From assembly GCA_903845155.1 (NCBI GenBank), contig CAIMWN010000276.1, forward strand, positions 1-42,961: DNA of 42,961 nucleotides. The letters run 5' to 3'. Below the pieces are notes generated by a model. That model saw nothing but the letters and a program-made list of their open reading frames with translations. It was not told the origin of the DNA and did no database searches. The stretch is from Oligoflexia bacterium (GTDB taxonomy: Bacteria > Bdellovibrionota > UBA1018 > CAIMNF01). This document shows positions 16,160 through 25,526 of the stretch, piece after piece. Made by a program: the position numbers and the translations under genes. Numbering within the stretch: the first letter of the stretch is position 1; each line of letters begins with the position of its first letter.

Positions 16160-17431
16160 CTATTCAAGCTTGCGATAGAAGTTGAGGACAGCCTGATCCA
16201 CTTTAAAACTATTCATGGTCACACCTTCAATCGTCAGATCTGCAAGCGCACGAACCCGACTTAACGCGACGTAAGCTTGGCCATGTTCCCACACACCGCG
16301 AAGATCGGCGTGAACTTTATCAAGGGTAGCGCCTTGAGCTTTATGAATCGTACAAGCCCATGCAAGATTAAGCGGAAAATTGCTGGCAGTGGCGACGACC
16401 TCACCTTCGGCATCTAAAACACTGAATGTCACAGGTTCAATCTCAATGGTTCTTCCGTTGAATAGTTCGACTGTGATTTCATCCTTCTCCATCGATTTTA
16501 CAGTGCCTAAGGTTCCATTTACAAAGCGATACTCAGGATCATTTTGCCTGAACATCACGAGTGCACCTTTTTTTAGAATAAGCACTTCAGGAATGGGAGC
16601 ATTTCTTTTTAAGTCATCAATTTTTTGCGCATTTCCAATGTAGACGGTTGGATATTCTTTTGCCGTCGCGCTTAAAGTATCTAAGCGCTCTTGATTCAAT
16701 TTTTCAACTTGGTTTCTTCGTGCGAAGAGTCGCGTGCCTTGAAACAAAAGTGGCGCTGGTTTCACTCGCTCTTTTAAAACAGCTCTCCCCTTTTCTGAAA
16801 CCAGCCCCCAGCGAAGCTCATTTAATATTTCATTCCAATCAGCATCCTCAGAGCGAACTACCTTTTTCAAATACACGGGGTTAAACTCTGAATCGTTCCA
16901 AGTAGAAGTTAAAAAGCACCAAGGTTTTTCGGGTGGCACGAGATGATCTTGGTTGAAGGAATCGAGGTCACGATTCATCCGCACTACAGGCGGTAATTGG
17001 GCAAAATCACCAACCACGATCAAACGAAGACCTCCCCAGGGAGCACTATTATTACGCGCTTTTCTGGCAATTTTTTCTGCGGCCATGAACTCCTGGGCCC
17101 CAATCATTGAAATTTCATCGAGTAAAATAGTGCCCGTTTTTCTGAGCCGCTGAACAATTCCGCGGTGTTTGAGTGCGCGCTCAATGACTTGATCTACGCC
17201 ACCTTCCATAATTCCTAAACCGAAATAACTGTGAAAGGTTCGTCCGCCCAAAAGAATCGCGGCAGTCCCCGTTGAGGCCAATACTGCCACTTCTTCGTCT
17301 CCATTTAAATGTTCACGAATATAATGTTGGATGACGGTTGATTTACCGGTGCCTGCGCCACCGGTGATAAATCCATTTTGCCGTTCCTTTAATACGTGGA
17401 GTGCTCGATCTTGATCTTGAGTCCATTCCAT
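16160..17431 (-). CDS. PIF1-like ATP-dependent DNA helicase
   Basis: A 423-residue superfamily 1B helicase. Walker A GGAGTGKS lies at 24-31, Walker B LLDEISMI at 103-110, GDFAQLPPV at 141-149 and the C-terminal GQAYVALSRVRALADLTIEG block near the end, as in PIF1 and RecD2. PIF1 helicases move 5' to 3' on single-stranded DNA and resolve G-quadruplexes and replication intermediates. The length is near the minimal bacterial form, with no extra N-terminal domain. Its ATG overlaps the stop of the upstream transporter gene (TAATG), so translation is coupled. Its stop lies one base from the stop of the convergent acyltransferase gene. Confidence 0.9.
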   Translation of the reverse strand: MEWTQDQDRALHVLKERQNGFITGGAGTGKSTVIQHYIREHLNGDEEVAVLASTGTAAILLGGRTFHSYFGLGIMEGGVDQVIERALKHRGIVQRLRKTGTILLDEISMIGAQEFMAAEKIARKARNNSAPWGGLRLIVVGDFAQLPPVVRMNRDLDSFNQDHLVPPEKPWCFLTSTWNDSEFNPVYLKKVVRSEDADWNEILNELRWGLVSEKGRAVLKERVKPAPLLFQGTRLFARRNQVEKLNQERLDTLSATAKEYPTVYIGNAQKIDDLKRNAPIPEVLILKKGALVMFRQNDPEYRFVNGTLGTVKSMEKDEITVELFNGRTIEIEPVTFSVLDAEGEVVATASNFPLNLAWACTIHKAQGATLDKVHADLRGVWEHGQAYVALSRVRALADLTIEGVTMNSFKVDQAVLNFYRKLE

Positions 17432-18861
17432 TAGGACGTAGTCACTTCTTCAGCCGTGAGGGTTACTGGTACTTTTAATTCATGTTTTTTTACCGCTTTT
17501 GGCGTTGGCTTCGCATTCCAAAGTCGAACGGCTAAGAAAAACCCAATCAAGGTAACTGGAATCATCGCTACTGGCCATGCATGCCAATTTGCCGGATCCT
17601 TCGCTGCAGGACCATTAGGAAGGACGGCACCATAGTAAAGTGATTCAAGCGCCGTACCCAAATAAACCATCCCGTCGATAATGCCGACTGCAGTCCCTAC
17701 ATTTCGCTTTCCACCGAAATCCATGCTCGCTGCGCCTGAGAGCATGCCGTGAACGCCAATAATCGCCATCGATAAAAACACCATGAGCCACCCGAGGTAT
17801 TCAGAGTGAAGCATAAAGGTAGCGAGGATCCCTCCGGTAAACATCACTGCGTACAGGAGAGCAGAAACCGGGCCACGACGAGACTGAAATACTTTATCTG
17901 AAATGGTTCCGGCCACTACTCCACCTAAAATACCGGCACAACAAAGCAATAGTCCCCAATTTTTAGGAACAAAACCTGCCGCAATTCCGGTTTGTTTAGA
18001 GAAAATCAAATACCAATGCATGATTCCGTTTCTTAAAAATCCGCTGCAAAATTCGATCAATGCAATGGTGAGAATAATCGGATTTTGAAACATCAGTTTC
18101 GCCAATTGAATTGCATTGATTGGCTTGCCGTTATGAATATGCGCGTCTCCGGTTTCAAGTTCCTTAAAACCTGCTTCGACGGGTGTGTCTTTCACGAGAA
18201 TAAATGAAAGGATGAAAAAACCAACGAGCATCAATGTTGGTATAAAAAACACCCATTGAAGAGGAAGAGACTTCACAATGATTCCGCCCCAGTCGTAAGC
18301 AAAATAGAGACCGAGTGAAATCAAAATACCAAAGATGCCGCCAAAGGTTCCGCGTTCACGCACATGGAACCAATTCGAGTTCACCTTTACGATCGAAACT
18401 GCACCGAAACTTTGAAAGAACATATTGAGGGCATAAAGTACCGAAAAAGTGACTTTGAGGTTCCCCGTGTATCCGTAGAAAGTCACAAGGCCCATCATGA
18501 GGTTCGCAAGCGCTGCCCCGAGCGCCGCAATGAGGATTGCAAGGCGTCCCCCGATTTTATCAGTGAGAGGACCATTAATGACGAAAGAAAAACCATAGAC
18601 CACGGTTCCCACACCAAAAATAGTTCCGAAATCAGCATTGCTCATGAGTGATCCAAAAGCACTTTTACTCACCGTTAAATTATAACGGCCCATATAGAGG
18701 AATGCGTAGGTAAGCCCGAGAGGCAGCCAATTCCAAAACCTGCGTTTTTTAAACGCTTCCGTGTGGCCAAGTTCAACTTTAGGGAGTCTCGACAACACCA
18801 ACCAAATGGCGAGGAGTAAGAGGACTACGGGCATGAATTGCTTCAGACTTTCTAAAAACAT
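17431..18861 (-). CDS. MFS transporter, organophosphate:phosphate antiporter (OPA/GlpT-like) family
   Basis: A 476-residue protein with about 12 membrane segments. The stretch AFLYMGRYNLTVSKSAF is the hallmark first-helix motif of the GlpT/UhpT/PgtP group; the conserved Arg in GRYN binds substrate phosphate in that family. VINGPLTDKIGGRLAILIAA is the inter-helix 2/3 signature of MFS proteins. Members exchange a sugar phosphate, glycerol 3-phosphate or phosphoglycerate for inorganic phosphate; which one is used here is not clear. It is transcribed with the PIF1 helicase gene via a TAATG overlap, a pairing with no obvious functional logic. Confidence 0.88.
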   Translation of the reverse strand: MFLESLKQFMPVVLLLLAIWLVLSRLPKVELGHTEAFKKRRFWNWLPLGLTYAFLYMGRYNLTVSKSAFGSLMSNADFGTIFGVGTVVYGFSFVINGPLTDKIGGRLAILIAALGAALANLMMGLVTFYGYTGNLKVTFSVLYALNMFFQSFGAVSIVKVNSNWFHVRERGTFGGIFGILISLGLYFAYDWGGIIVKSLPLQWVFFIPTLMLVGFFILSFILVKDTPVEAGFKELETGDAHIHNGKPINAIQLAKLMFQNPIILTIALIEFCSGFLRNGIMHWYLIFSKQTGIAAGFVPKNWGLLLCCAGILGGVVAGTISDKVFQSRRGPVSALLYAVMFTGGILATFMLHSEYLGWLMVFLSMAIIGVHGMLSGAASMDFGGKRNVGTAVGIIDGMVYLGTALESLYYGAVLPNGPAAKDPANWHAWPVAMIPVTLIGFFLAVRLWNAKPTPKAVKKHELKVPVTLTAEEVTTS

Positions 18862-18969
18862 GATCGCAAGCTACCAATACTGAATAGAAGTGGCAAGAGA
18901 TAACGCCCTGCGACGACTGTGAGATTAGTTCTTGCCGCAAAGTCAGTTTTCGGTCAGGATAACAAACCG

Positions 18970-19656
18970 ATGACCGCACTCCCACTCTTCGTAAATAAAA
19001 GGAATAAATTCATAGTTGGGGCGATCATGTTCGCGCTGGCCTACACCCTTTATTATCTCACTAATCATTACCCCGTCATAGAGCCAAAACTTTTGCCCAT
19101 GACCATGATTGATCGCGTGACGCCGTTCCTTCCGTACACCGTCTTAATTTATATTAGTGAATATATTTATTTTATATTCGTCTATTTCTCGCTCCGAAAC
19201 TACGACAATATTAATCGCTACCTCTATTCCTTTTTTCTTTTGCAATCGGTGAGTTGCTTTGTATTTGCCGTATATCCCACTATTTATCCGCGTGAGCTTT
19301 TTCCGATTAGCCAAGAATTGCCATTTTGGCTTCAAGGCGTCTGGGGCTGGCTGCGTACTCAAGACGCGCCCACCAACTGCTTCCCTAGCTTGCACGTAAG
19401 TTCAGTCTATCTTTCAGCACTCGCATTCCGCACAGACGGTCCGGACCATCAAGGAAAAGACCTCGCAAGCAAAATAAAATACTGGATTTTCATGAGCTGG
19501 GGAACTTTAATTGCGCTCTCTACCCTCACCACCAAACAACATTACCTTGCAGACATCATGAGCGGACTCACGCTCTCTTTGGCATTTCATTGGTGGTTTC
19601 ACCGCAAGCAAGCTTATAGCCGTACCGCCTTTGCGCAAGCAAGCGTAGCAAGTTAA
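18970..19656 (+). CDS. PAP2-family membrane phosphatase (inositol phosphorylceramide synthase-like)
   Basis: An integral membrane protein with about six hydrophobic segments. The catalytic motifs are PTNCFPSLHVSSVYL (PSLH type) and TTKQHYLADIMSG (His-x3-Asp), the pattern of the PAP2_3 branch that includes inositol phosphorylceramide synthase-like and dolichyl/lipid phosphatases. It should remove or transfer a phosphate-linked head group at the outer face of the inner membrane. The ATG at 18970 is preferred over 18919: the upstream extension is polar, and AGGA lies about ten bases before the second ATG. It is divergent from the OPA transporter, and its stop lies three bases from the convergent gene. 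Confidence 0.82.
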   Translation: MTALPLFVNKRNKFIVGAIMFALAYTLYYLTNHYPVIEPKLLPMTMIDRVTPFLPYTVLIYISEYIYFIFVYFSLRNYDNINRYLYSFFLLQSVSCFVFAVYPTIYPRELFPISQELPFWLQGVWGWLRTQDAPTNCFPSLHVSSVYLSALAFRTDGPDHQGKDLASKIKYWIFMSWGTLIALSTLTTKQHYLADIMSGLTLSLAFHWWFHRKQAYSRTAFAQASVAS

Positions 19657-19659
19657 GCC

Positions 19660-20904
19660 CTATTTCGGGCGTCTTTCAGGGTGAGCTTTATAATATTTTT
19701 GCAAGCTCTTGATCACGTATGCCGTTTTTGCGTTTTGATCGGGAGCGATGATAAAGCGCGATAACAGGTCACTCTGAGCTGCATAAGGTTTAGTCGCTTC
19801 ATACCAAGGTGCGTAGTGAATGTTTTTATCAGGGCCAATTTCGATGTATTTTGGCTCGCGAATGAGAGTCTCTGCGTAGAAATTAATATCCCAAATATAA
19901 AGACGGATCGATCCGTCTGGGAGGCGATCGACTTTATATGCATTCACTACATGAATATCAGCGTTCAAACCTAAGATCACGTGAGAAGGAATAAGCGAGG
20001 AGAACATGATCTTCACTTGTTCGTTCCTTGCCAGTCTGGTTTCAATATCTTGGAGGGTGCCTTCAATTTCGTCGTGGGTCATGAGGTGCGTTGCATTTTC
20101 AAAAATATGAATACTGCTCCACTGCTTGGCGCGACTTTTCCAAAGGTCCATAATATTCAATTTCATGAAAAATTCAAAATTTGGAACTTCGGACAATTCT
20201 CGAAGATTCTTAAACCCTGGAAACAGCGCGGGTTCACCCGCAAGCACTTTGGCAATTCGCTCTAAATATTCTTCCTCGGCCTTGAGTCGTGGAAGCTCAG
20301 GCGCGAAATCAGCAAGATAGTTAAAATCACCTTGTAACTCGGTCAACCCGTGGCAAACTCCGTCTTCGCGCTTACAAATTCCTTTGTATTCTTCGTCAGT
20401 GTTGACAATGGTGGAACCATTTTCAACTTGGGGTGCAAAGCGATCATGATGAATTCCAAGCAAACTCTTTGCCTCAGCCGATTGAATGAGTTGATCATTT
20501 GCGGTTTCATCATCCGCATACTCAGAAAGAATGCGATGATACGAGCCAGAAATATTTTCATCAATATGACTGAATGCCGCGCTCACTTTGCCACCTACAA
20601 TTTTAGGACTAAACAAACCACCACTCACGCCGCCAAAAAGCAAAAGATGCAACTGTGATTCCACGTGATCAAAATGAAGCTTCGTGGCTCCGATGGAAGG
20701 ATCATGCCCTTCTGATTCGCGAGAAGGGTCTGGTACTTCAGCAGTATCTGGTACCGCAATCGCAACTGCAGGCGCACCTTTAATGATGTTTAAACAAGGA
20801 TCAACTTTTAGGGATTTAAGAGGCGGCCCCCCACTCGCCAAGGCTTGACTCATGGGAATCGCGAGAACTGAACTCAAAACAATAATACGAAGTGAGAGAT
20901 TCAT
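19660..20904 (-). CDS. Secreted protein of unknown function with a possible Cys-His-Asp (papain-like) triad
   Basis: A 414-residue protein with a signal peptide (residues 1-24, ending ALASGG). I recognise no named family. The region EDGVCHGLTELQGDFNYLAD has a buried-looking Cys (C184) before a helix, and about 130 residues later DIHVVNAYKVDRLPDGSIRL (H318) is followed by YIWDINFYAE (D339). That order and spacing (CxGL helix, His in a strand, then a strand ending W/Y-D-x-N) resembles papain-like cysteine peptidases or acyltransferases. This is a pattern-based inference. Its promoter sits directly against the ATG. Confidence 0.6.
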   Translation of the reverse strand: MNLSLRIIVLSSVLAIPMSQALASGGPPLKSLKVDPCLNIIKGAPAVAIAVPDTAEVPDPSRESEGHDPSIGATKLHFDHVESQLHLLLFGGVSGGLFSPKIVGGKVSAAFSHIDENISGSYHRILSEYADDETANDQLIQSAEAKSLLGIHHDRFAPQVENGSTIVNTDEEYKGICKREDGVCHGLTELQGDFNYLADFAPELPRLKAEEEYLERIAKVLAGEPALFPGFKNLRELSEVPNFEFFMKLNIMDLWKSRAKQWSSIHIFENATHLMTHDEIEGTLQDIETRLARNEQVKIMFSSLIPSHVILGLNADIHVVNAYKVDRLPDGSIRLYIWDINFYAETLIREPKYIEIGPDKNIHYAPWYEATKPYAAQSDLLSRFIIAPDQNAKTAYVIKSLQKYYKAHPERRPK

Positions 20905-20912
20905 TTACTGTC

Positions 20913-20941
20913 TTTATACACTGTGTGTGTTGAAAAATCAA
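20913..20941 (-). promoter_or_regulatory. Promoter abutting the secreted-protein start (likely leaderless)
   Basis: On the minus strand TTGATT (20941-20936), 17 bases, then TATAAA (20918-20913), then eight bases and ATG at 20904. Both hexamers and the spacer are near consensus. Initiation seven bases downstream of the -10 box falls within a base or two of the ATG, and no ribosome binding site is present. Confidence 0.65.
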
Positions 20942-21246
20942 TTCCTGCTTTTCTATTAAACTAAACTGCTTGATAAAACTTCAATTCCATTTAACTTTCC
21001 AACTCCCCCGCGATCAGATCATCACAGCACCACTAGACCACAAGCATGCGTGCAAAAAAGAGATTGACCGAGAATTTAAAATTGCCTCCCATTCCATTCA
21101 TTCTTTATTAGCTCGCAGCGATCCAGACATTTGGAAGGCATCAAATGCAGAAGTCTTTTAGGAATTGCGATTTGGATCTCACAGTTGTTGAGTCAATGGC
21201 ATACGATATGCATCCTTACTGTTGAAGCACTCATGAAAGGGGCATT
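20942..21246. other. Gene-poor stretch between the secreted-protein promoter and the CBS gene
   Basis: I see no supported gene here. A plus-strand frame at 20970-21161 opens with TTG (reads IKLQFHLTFQLPRDQIITAP and ends KASNAEVF), but it has no ribosome binding site and no recognisable family; it could be a small gene or a fragment. The promoter of the CBS gene should lie in 21170-21240, where no clear -35/-10 pair stands out. Confidence 0.4.
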
Positions 21247-21738
21247 ATGGAACTCACAAAACAGGTATCTCAGTTTACTCAAGATTTTTTTAAACAATTC
21301 GCCACTCCGAAGGAACAAGTCGCCACGGTTGATTCAAAGGCAAGCCTTTTTGATGCGGCAAAACTCATGCGCAAAAACCATGTAGGGAATATCATTGTCG
21401 TCGAACTAAAGAATGGGAAGAAAAGCCCCGTAGGTATTCTTACCGATCGTGATTTGGTGATTGAGACTTTGGCCCAGGACGTTGATGCTAAAACTTTAAG
21501 CGTAAGAGACATTATGGCAACCGAATTAGCAACCGCCACACAAACTGACGATGTATTTAGTCTTATTGCAAAAATGAAGGAAAATGGTGTGAATCGGCTA
21601 CCCGTCGTGGATGCAGATGGAACCCTGGCCGGCATTGTGACTTCAAAAAAACTCGTGCAATGCTTGGTACAAGGGATTCAGGATCTTTCTGCATTATCGG
21701 CTCAGCAGCATGAAAAAGAAAAAGAACTTCGGCATTGA
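21247..21738 (+). CDS. Two-CBS-domain protein
   Basis: A 163-residue cytoplasmic protein made of a Bateman pair. CBS1 spans about 22-80 (ASLFDAAKLMRKNHVGNIIV, then VGILTDRDLVIETLA) and CBS2 about 88-148 (VRDIMATELATATQTDDVFS, NGVNRLPVVDADGTLAGIVT). CBS pairs bind adenine nucleotides and act as energy or redox sensors; a free-standing pair like this usually regulates partner proteins, unknown here. A good ribosome binding site (AAAGGGG) precedes the ATG. The gene converges on pfkA with an 18-base gap. Confidence 0.9.
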   Translation: MELTKQVSQFTQDFFKQFATPKEQVATVDSKASLFDAAKLMRKNHVGNIIVVELKNGKKSPVGILTDRDLVIETLAQDVDAKTLSVRDIMATELATATQTDDVFSLIAKMKENGVNRLPVVDADGTLAGIVTSKKLVQCLVQGIQDLSALSAQQHEKEKELRH

Positions 21739-21755
21739 GAAATTCAGTAAATTCT

Positions 21756-22763
21756 CTAAACTGCTAAGTTTTTTGCAATGGCGAGAAGGTCTTTCGGTAG
21801 CGTCGCTTTTTTGCCCGTGACTCTATTGAAAGACACTACTTTTACTTCTTGCCCCTGCACGCCCACCATTCCTTCTTTTACTCCGGCGAGAAGCGCATGG
21901 ACAGCAACAGCACCGAGTGTGGATGCAAGTAAGCGATCGTGCGCGCTGGGTGCTCCACCTCTTTGCGTGTGGCCCAAGATTGCAATTTTAGTGGAATAAC
22001 CACGTTTTTCAATTTCCTTTGCAAGAGGAGTTGCCCCGCCAAACTGGCAGCCTTCGGCGACTACAATAATGCTACTTGTTTTTCCGCGGCGAACACCGCG
22101 ATCGATGCTTGCACAAATGGCATCCACGGAGGTTTTCACTTCTGGAACAATAATACTTTCTGCTCCTCCACCAATACCGGTGTGGAGTGCAATCATTCCT
22201 GAATGTCGTCCCATCACTTCCACTAAAAAAATACGATCGTGCGAAGAAGCCGTGTCTCTAATTTTATCAATCAATTCAATCCCCGTATTCAGGGCAGTAT
22301 CAAAACCAATCGTGTCGTCGCTTCCGTGGATATCGTTATCGATGGTACCAGGAACGCCCATCACGGGTAGACCAGATTCTTTATGAAGTAAATGCGCACC
22401 TCGAAATGAACCATCTCCCCCCACCACGACCAGTGCATCTACCCCATGCTTTTTGAGAATTTCAAGCGCCTTCTTGCGACCCGACTTCAACATGAACTCT
22501 GGGCAACGTGAAGTCCGGAGAATAGTACCACCTCTTTGAATAATATTTGCAACTGAAGACGGAGTCATGGGATGCACTAAATCTTCAAGAAGTCCTGCGT
22601 AGCCGCGCTCAATTCCGGTTGCTTCACAGCCGCGAGCAATGGTCGTTCTTACCACTGCACGAATCGCCGCATTCATGCCTGGAGCGTCGCCTCCGCTAGA
22701 GAGAACTGCAATTTTCTTAATGTGATTTGCTTTTACCTTGAACTTTGGAACCTGGAGCATCAT
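21756..22763 (-). CDS. pfkA: 6-phosphofructokinase, ATP-dependent type
   Basis: A 335-residue phosphofructokinase that phosphorylates fructose 6-phosphate in glycolysis. Motifs are LSSGGDAPGMNAAIRAVVR (21-39), the nucleotide site VVGGDGSFRGA (113-123), the catalytic PGTIDND (138-144) and VEVMGRHSGMIA (181-192). Gly in GGDGS and in PGTIDND (rather than GGDD and PKTIDND) indicates ATP rather than pyrophosphate as donor. The N-terminus is about 12 residues longer than E. coli PfkA; GAGG spaces better to the second ATG (22760). It is the third gene of an RRM-nadE-pfkA operon, 15 bases after nadE. Confidence 0.95.
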   Translation of the reverse strand: MMLQVPKFKVKANHIKKIAVLSSGGDAPGMNAAIRAVVRTTIARGCEATGIERGYAGLLEDLVHPMTPSSVANIIQRGGTILRTSRCPEFMLKSGRKKALEILKKHGVDALVVVGGDGSFRGAHLLHKESGLPVMGVPGTIDNDIHGSDDTIGFDTALNTGIELIDKIRDTASSHDRIFLVEVMGRHSGMIALHTGIGGGAESIIVPEVKTSVDAICASIDRGVRRGKTSSIIVVAEGCQFGGATPLAKEIEKRGYSTKIAILGHTQRGGAPSAHDRLLASTLGAVAVHALLAGVKEGMVGVQGQEVKVVSFNRVTGKKATLPKDLLAIAKNLAV

Positions 22764-22778
22764 TGCCTCATTATGGGG

Positions 22779-24686
22779 TTATCGAGAACTCAACTCATCA
22801 GGTAAACGAAAATCAGATCGAGGTGATAAACTTACCTGATGAACTTTCGGGCCCGGTGGAAGAGTCGTCCGTTTGAATTGTTGAGAGAAAAATCTTTTAA
22901 AGAATATATCGATCGCTTTATCCAACTGAGAAAGGAGATCTTGATCACCTTGAAATGCCACCCTCGCCAGCGCATGAATTTTTTCTTTTGAAAAACCATA
23001 ATTCAAAAATTGATACAAGAAGAAATCATGAAGATCATAGCTCCCGATCAGGGATTCTGTTTCTTGAGCGATCTCCCCACCTTCACCCGGTGGCAGAAGC
23101 TCTGGTGAAATTGGAAGCGCAAGCACATGCTCGAGGGTTGAACGCAAAATACGAGAAGCAGCAATCTCAGCCCAATAAGAAACGAGCCCCTTCACTACGG
23201 TTTTAGGAATTCCCGAATTCACCGCATAATGGGCCATATGATCGGCGTTAAACGTGCACCATCCGAGCGCAAGCTCAGACAGATCGCCCGTTCCGACCAC
23301 CATTCCATGATGCTCATTTGCGAAATCAAACAAAAGTTGAGTGCGCTCACGGGCTTGAGTATTTTCATAGACAACACTGCGATCGCCCTGGTGCTTGCCA
23401 AGATCTTTCAAATGCTGAATGACGGCATCATTAATAGAGACTTCAATCATTTGGTCCACATCTGCTTCTTGAAGCAGGGTTCTTGATAACTGCAACGTTC
23501 TCTCTGAAGTGCCAGGCCCAGGCATGGTCACCCCAATTACCTTAAAAGGAGCTTTACCACTGAGTGCTCGAGCGCGAAGTGCGATGTAAAGCGCAAGGGT
23601 AGAATCTAAACCACCTGAAATACCAATGATTAAGCTTTTCACATTGGCACTTTGTACCCTACGCAATAAACCATTGGCTTGAATTTGTATCACGTCTTCG
23701 AAGTCTGGAATTTCAGCCAAAAATGGATAGGCTTCCACCTTACGAATCAGCTCTCCGAGTGCCGGTTTTGTAAAAGAGAAAGAATGAGTGATGACTTTCG
23801 AAGCTTCTAGTTCATCCACGGCTTCTAAGAAACATACATCCTTGCTTCGCGAATTTAAAATACGCTCAAAATCAAGATCGAGGGTGAGATGATCATCACC
23901 GATGAAAAACGGGTCAATTTCAGCCAATTTCTCACCAAGCTCGGCAACAATGGTATGTGCAGAAAACACAGTATCTTTGCTCGATTCATAATTGCCGGCA
24001 CTCACGTAAACATAGGCGCAGTGAAGTTTATCCGACTGAACCTGGACGAGCTTACGGCGATAAGCTGCCTTTCCCACGAGTTCATTACTTGCTGATAAAT
24101 TTAAAATTAAATTGGCGCCCTTAAGTGCAAGGTGGGTGGAGGGATTGATGGGGCCCCACAGATCTTGACAAATTTCTATACCGACTCTCACTGCACCCGA
24201 CGCAAAAATTTGATGAGGCGACACCCAGAAACTACCTAAGGTCGCGTGATCAATTTTCTCATGTACTTTTCGGCCACTTACAAACCAACGGCGTTCGTAG
24301 AACTCGCCCATATTGGGGAGAAAAGTTTTGGGAACGACGCCCAGTACTTTTCCTTCATGGAAAACCCAAGCCCCATTGAGCACTCGGCCGTCCATCAAAC
24401 GTAAAGGAGCGCCCACCACCCAAAGACTCATACTTGCTTTAGAAGCAGTCAGAATTTTTTGGAGCGCGAGCTCCGACTCTTGAAGTAAGGTTTCAGAATA
24501 AAATAAATCTTCGCAGGTGTACCCAGTAAGCGCGAGCTCGGGCGTTACTATTACTTTTGAACCTAAACTTGAATGACGAACAAAAAGATCGATCAGAATA
24601 TCGGCGTTCGCGAGCGGTTGACCTAATTTAATTTTAGGCAAGAGAGCACTCACACGCGAAAATCCGAAATCAGACCAATTCATCAT
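22779..24686 (-). CDS. nadE: Glutamine-dependent NAD+ synthetase
   Basis: A 635-residue two-domain enzyme performing the last step of NAD synthesis. The N-terminal nitrilase-type glutaminase (about 1-300) has the Glu-Lys-Cys triad: E50 in VTPELALTGY, K120 in VVPKTFLPNMGEFYERR and C173 in VGIEICQDLW. The C-terminal synthetase has the PP-loop SGGLDST (357-363), a GTGDLSELALGW block and the DELLPPGEGG-like SPELLPPGEGGEIAQETESL region. Ammonia released from glutamine is channelled to deamido-NAD. The ATG overlaps the end of the upstream RRM gene by four bases (ATGA), indicating coupled translation. Confidence 0.95.
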   Translation of the reverse strand: MMNWSDFGFSRVSALLPKIKLGQPLANADILIDLFVRHSSLGSKVIVTPELALTGYTCEDLFYSETLLQESELALQKILTASKASMSLWVVGAPLRLMDGRVLNGAWVFHEGKVLGVVPKTFLPNMGEFYERRWFVSGRKVHEKIDHATLGSFWVSPHQIFASGAVRVGIEICQDLWGPINPSTHLALKGANLILNLSASNELVGKAAYRRKLVQVQSDKLHCAYVYVSAGNYESSKDTVFSAHTIVAELGEKLAEIDPFFIGDDHLTLDLDFERILNSRSKDVCFLEAVDELEASKVITHSFSFTKPALGELIRKVEAYPFLAEIPDFEDVIQIQANGLLRRVQSANVKSLIIGISGGLDSTLALYIALRARALSGKAPFKVIGVTMPGPGTSERTLQLSRTLLQEADVDQMIEVSINDAVIQHLKDLGKHQGDRSVVYENTQARERTQLLFDFANEHHGMVVGTGDLSELALGWCTFNADHMAHYAVNSGIPKTVVKGLVSYWAEIAASRILRSTLEHVLALPISPELLPPGEGGEIAQETESLIGSYDLHDFFLYQFLNYGFSKEKIHALARVAFQGDQDLLSQLDKAIDIFFKRFFSQQFKRTTLPPGPKVHQVSLSPRSDFRLPDELSSR

Positions 24687-25063
24687 GCGGGCGTAGAGGC
24701 AGACTCACTGCCATTGCTTTCAGCGGATACCTCAGGTGTTGCAGCAGATACCGCAGCAGTGGATTCTGCAGCAGCATCACTGGTGCCCGCTGCATCTTTA
24801 GCGCCATCGGCCACTTGTTTTGGGGTCGCCAACTGAACAGTGAGGGGCCGTTCGTTTAAAGTTGCGCCTTCAAATTTTTGAACAGCCGCTTGTGCTAATT
24901 CTTCGGTTTCCATTTCGGCGAAACCATAGCCCTTCGAACGGCCAGTTTTCTTGTTAATAATGACTTTTGCTTCCACAACCTTGCCTACTACCTCTAAAAT
25001 AGTATTCAGATCTGCGTCATTCACATCGAATGGTAAATTTCCAATAAAAAGTTTCTTTGACAT
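24683..25063 (-). CDS. RRM-type RNA-binding protein
   Basis: A 126-residue protein with one RNA recognition motif at about 3-80. RNP2 is LFIGNL (5-10) and RNP1 is KGYGFAEM (44-51), with the aromatic residues that stack on RNA bases. The tail after residue 85 is low-complexity Ala/Ser/Glu and probably disordered. Single-RRM proteins of this type in bacteria resemble cyanobacterial Rbp proteins and often respond to cold; the target RNA here is unknown. It heads the operon with nadE and pfkA and is divergent from the HIT gene with only 32 bases between the two starts. Confidence 0.92.
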   Translation of the reverse strand: MSKKLFIGNLPFDVNDADLNTILEVVGKVVEAKVIINKKTGRSKGYGFAEMETEELAQAAVQKFEGATLNERPLTVQLATPKQVADGAKDAAGTSDAAAESTAAVSAATPEVSAESNGSESASTPA

Positions 25064-25095
25064 AATAGCTCCACCTTAGCGAAAATGGAGGCTAT

Positions 25096-25437
25096 ATGGC
25101 AACCCTTTTTACGAAGATCATCCAGAGAGAAATTCCCGCAAAGATCGTTTACGAGACCGAGCAAGTACTCGCTTTTGAGGATATTAACCCTCAAGCGCCG
25201 CACCATGTGCTCATTGTTCCCAAAGTGGAAATCCCGACGATCAATGATTTGACTCCGGAGAATGCTCATCACATTGGGGAACTTTTTCTGGCAGCAAAGG
25301 AAATCGCGCTCAAATTCGGAGTCGCTGAAGAAGGCTATCGGGTAGTAATGAACTGCAATGCGGGTGCTGGGCAGACCGTGTTTCATCTACATCTGCACTT
25401 TTTAGCAGGACGACCACTGCACTGGCCGCCGGGGTAA
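25096..25437 (+). CDS. HIT-family nucleotide hydrolase (HinT-like)
   Basis: A 113-residue histidine-triad protein. The active site is HLHLHFLAGR with H97, H99 and H101, and the upstream block FEDINPQAPHHVLIVPKVEI (27-46) is the nucleotide-binding strand region of HinT/PKCI proteins. They cleave nucleoside phosphoramidates such as aminoacyl-AMP. The length is typical. GGAGG lies four bases before the ATG at 25096, and the start region is shared with the divergent RRM gene. Confidence 0.93.
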   Translation: MATLFTKIIQREIPAKIVYETEQVLAFEDINPQAPHHVLIVPKVEIPTINDLTPENAHHIGELFLAAKEIALKFGVAEEGYRVVMNCNAGAGQTVFHLHLHFLAGRPLHWPPG

Positions 25438-25526
25438 GATTAGGTTTTGATGAACGGTGAAAAAATGACTGCCCCGATGCTTACTCTATAGATTTAAGGA
25501 GCGCGACTACAGACATTACAGTTTTT

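Noticed and set aside
20970-21161. A 63-codon frame starting with TTG
   Set aside because: No ribosome binding site, no family and no support beyond openness; kept only as a note in the intergenic entry.
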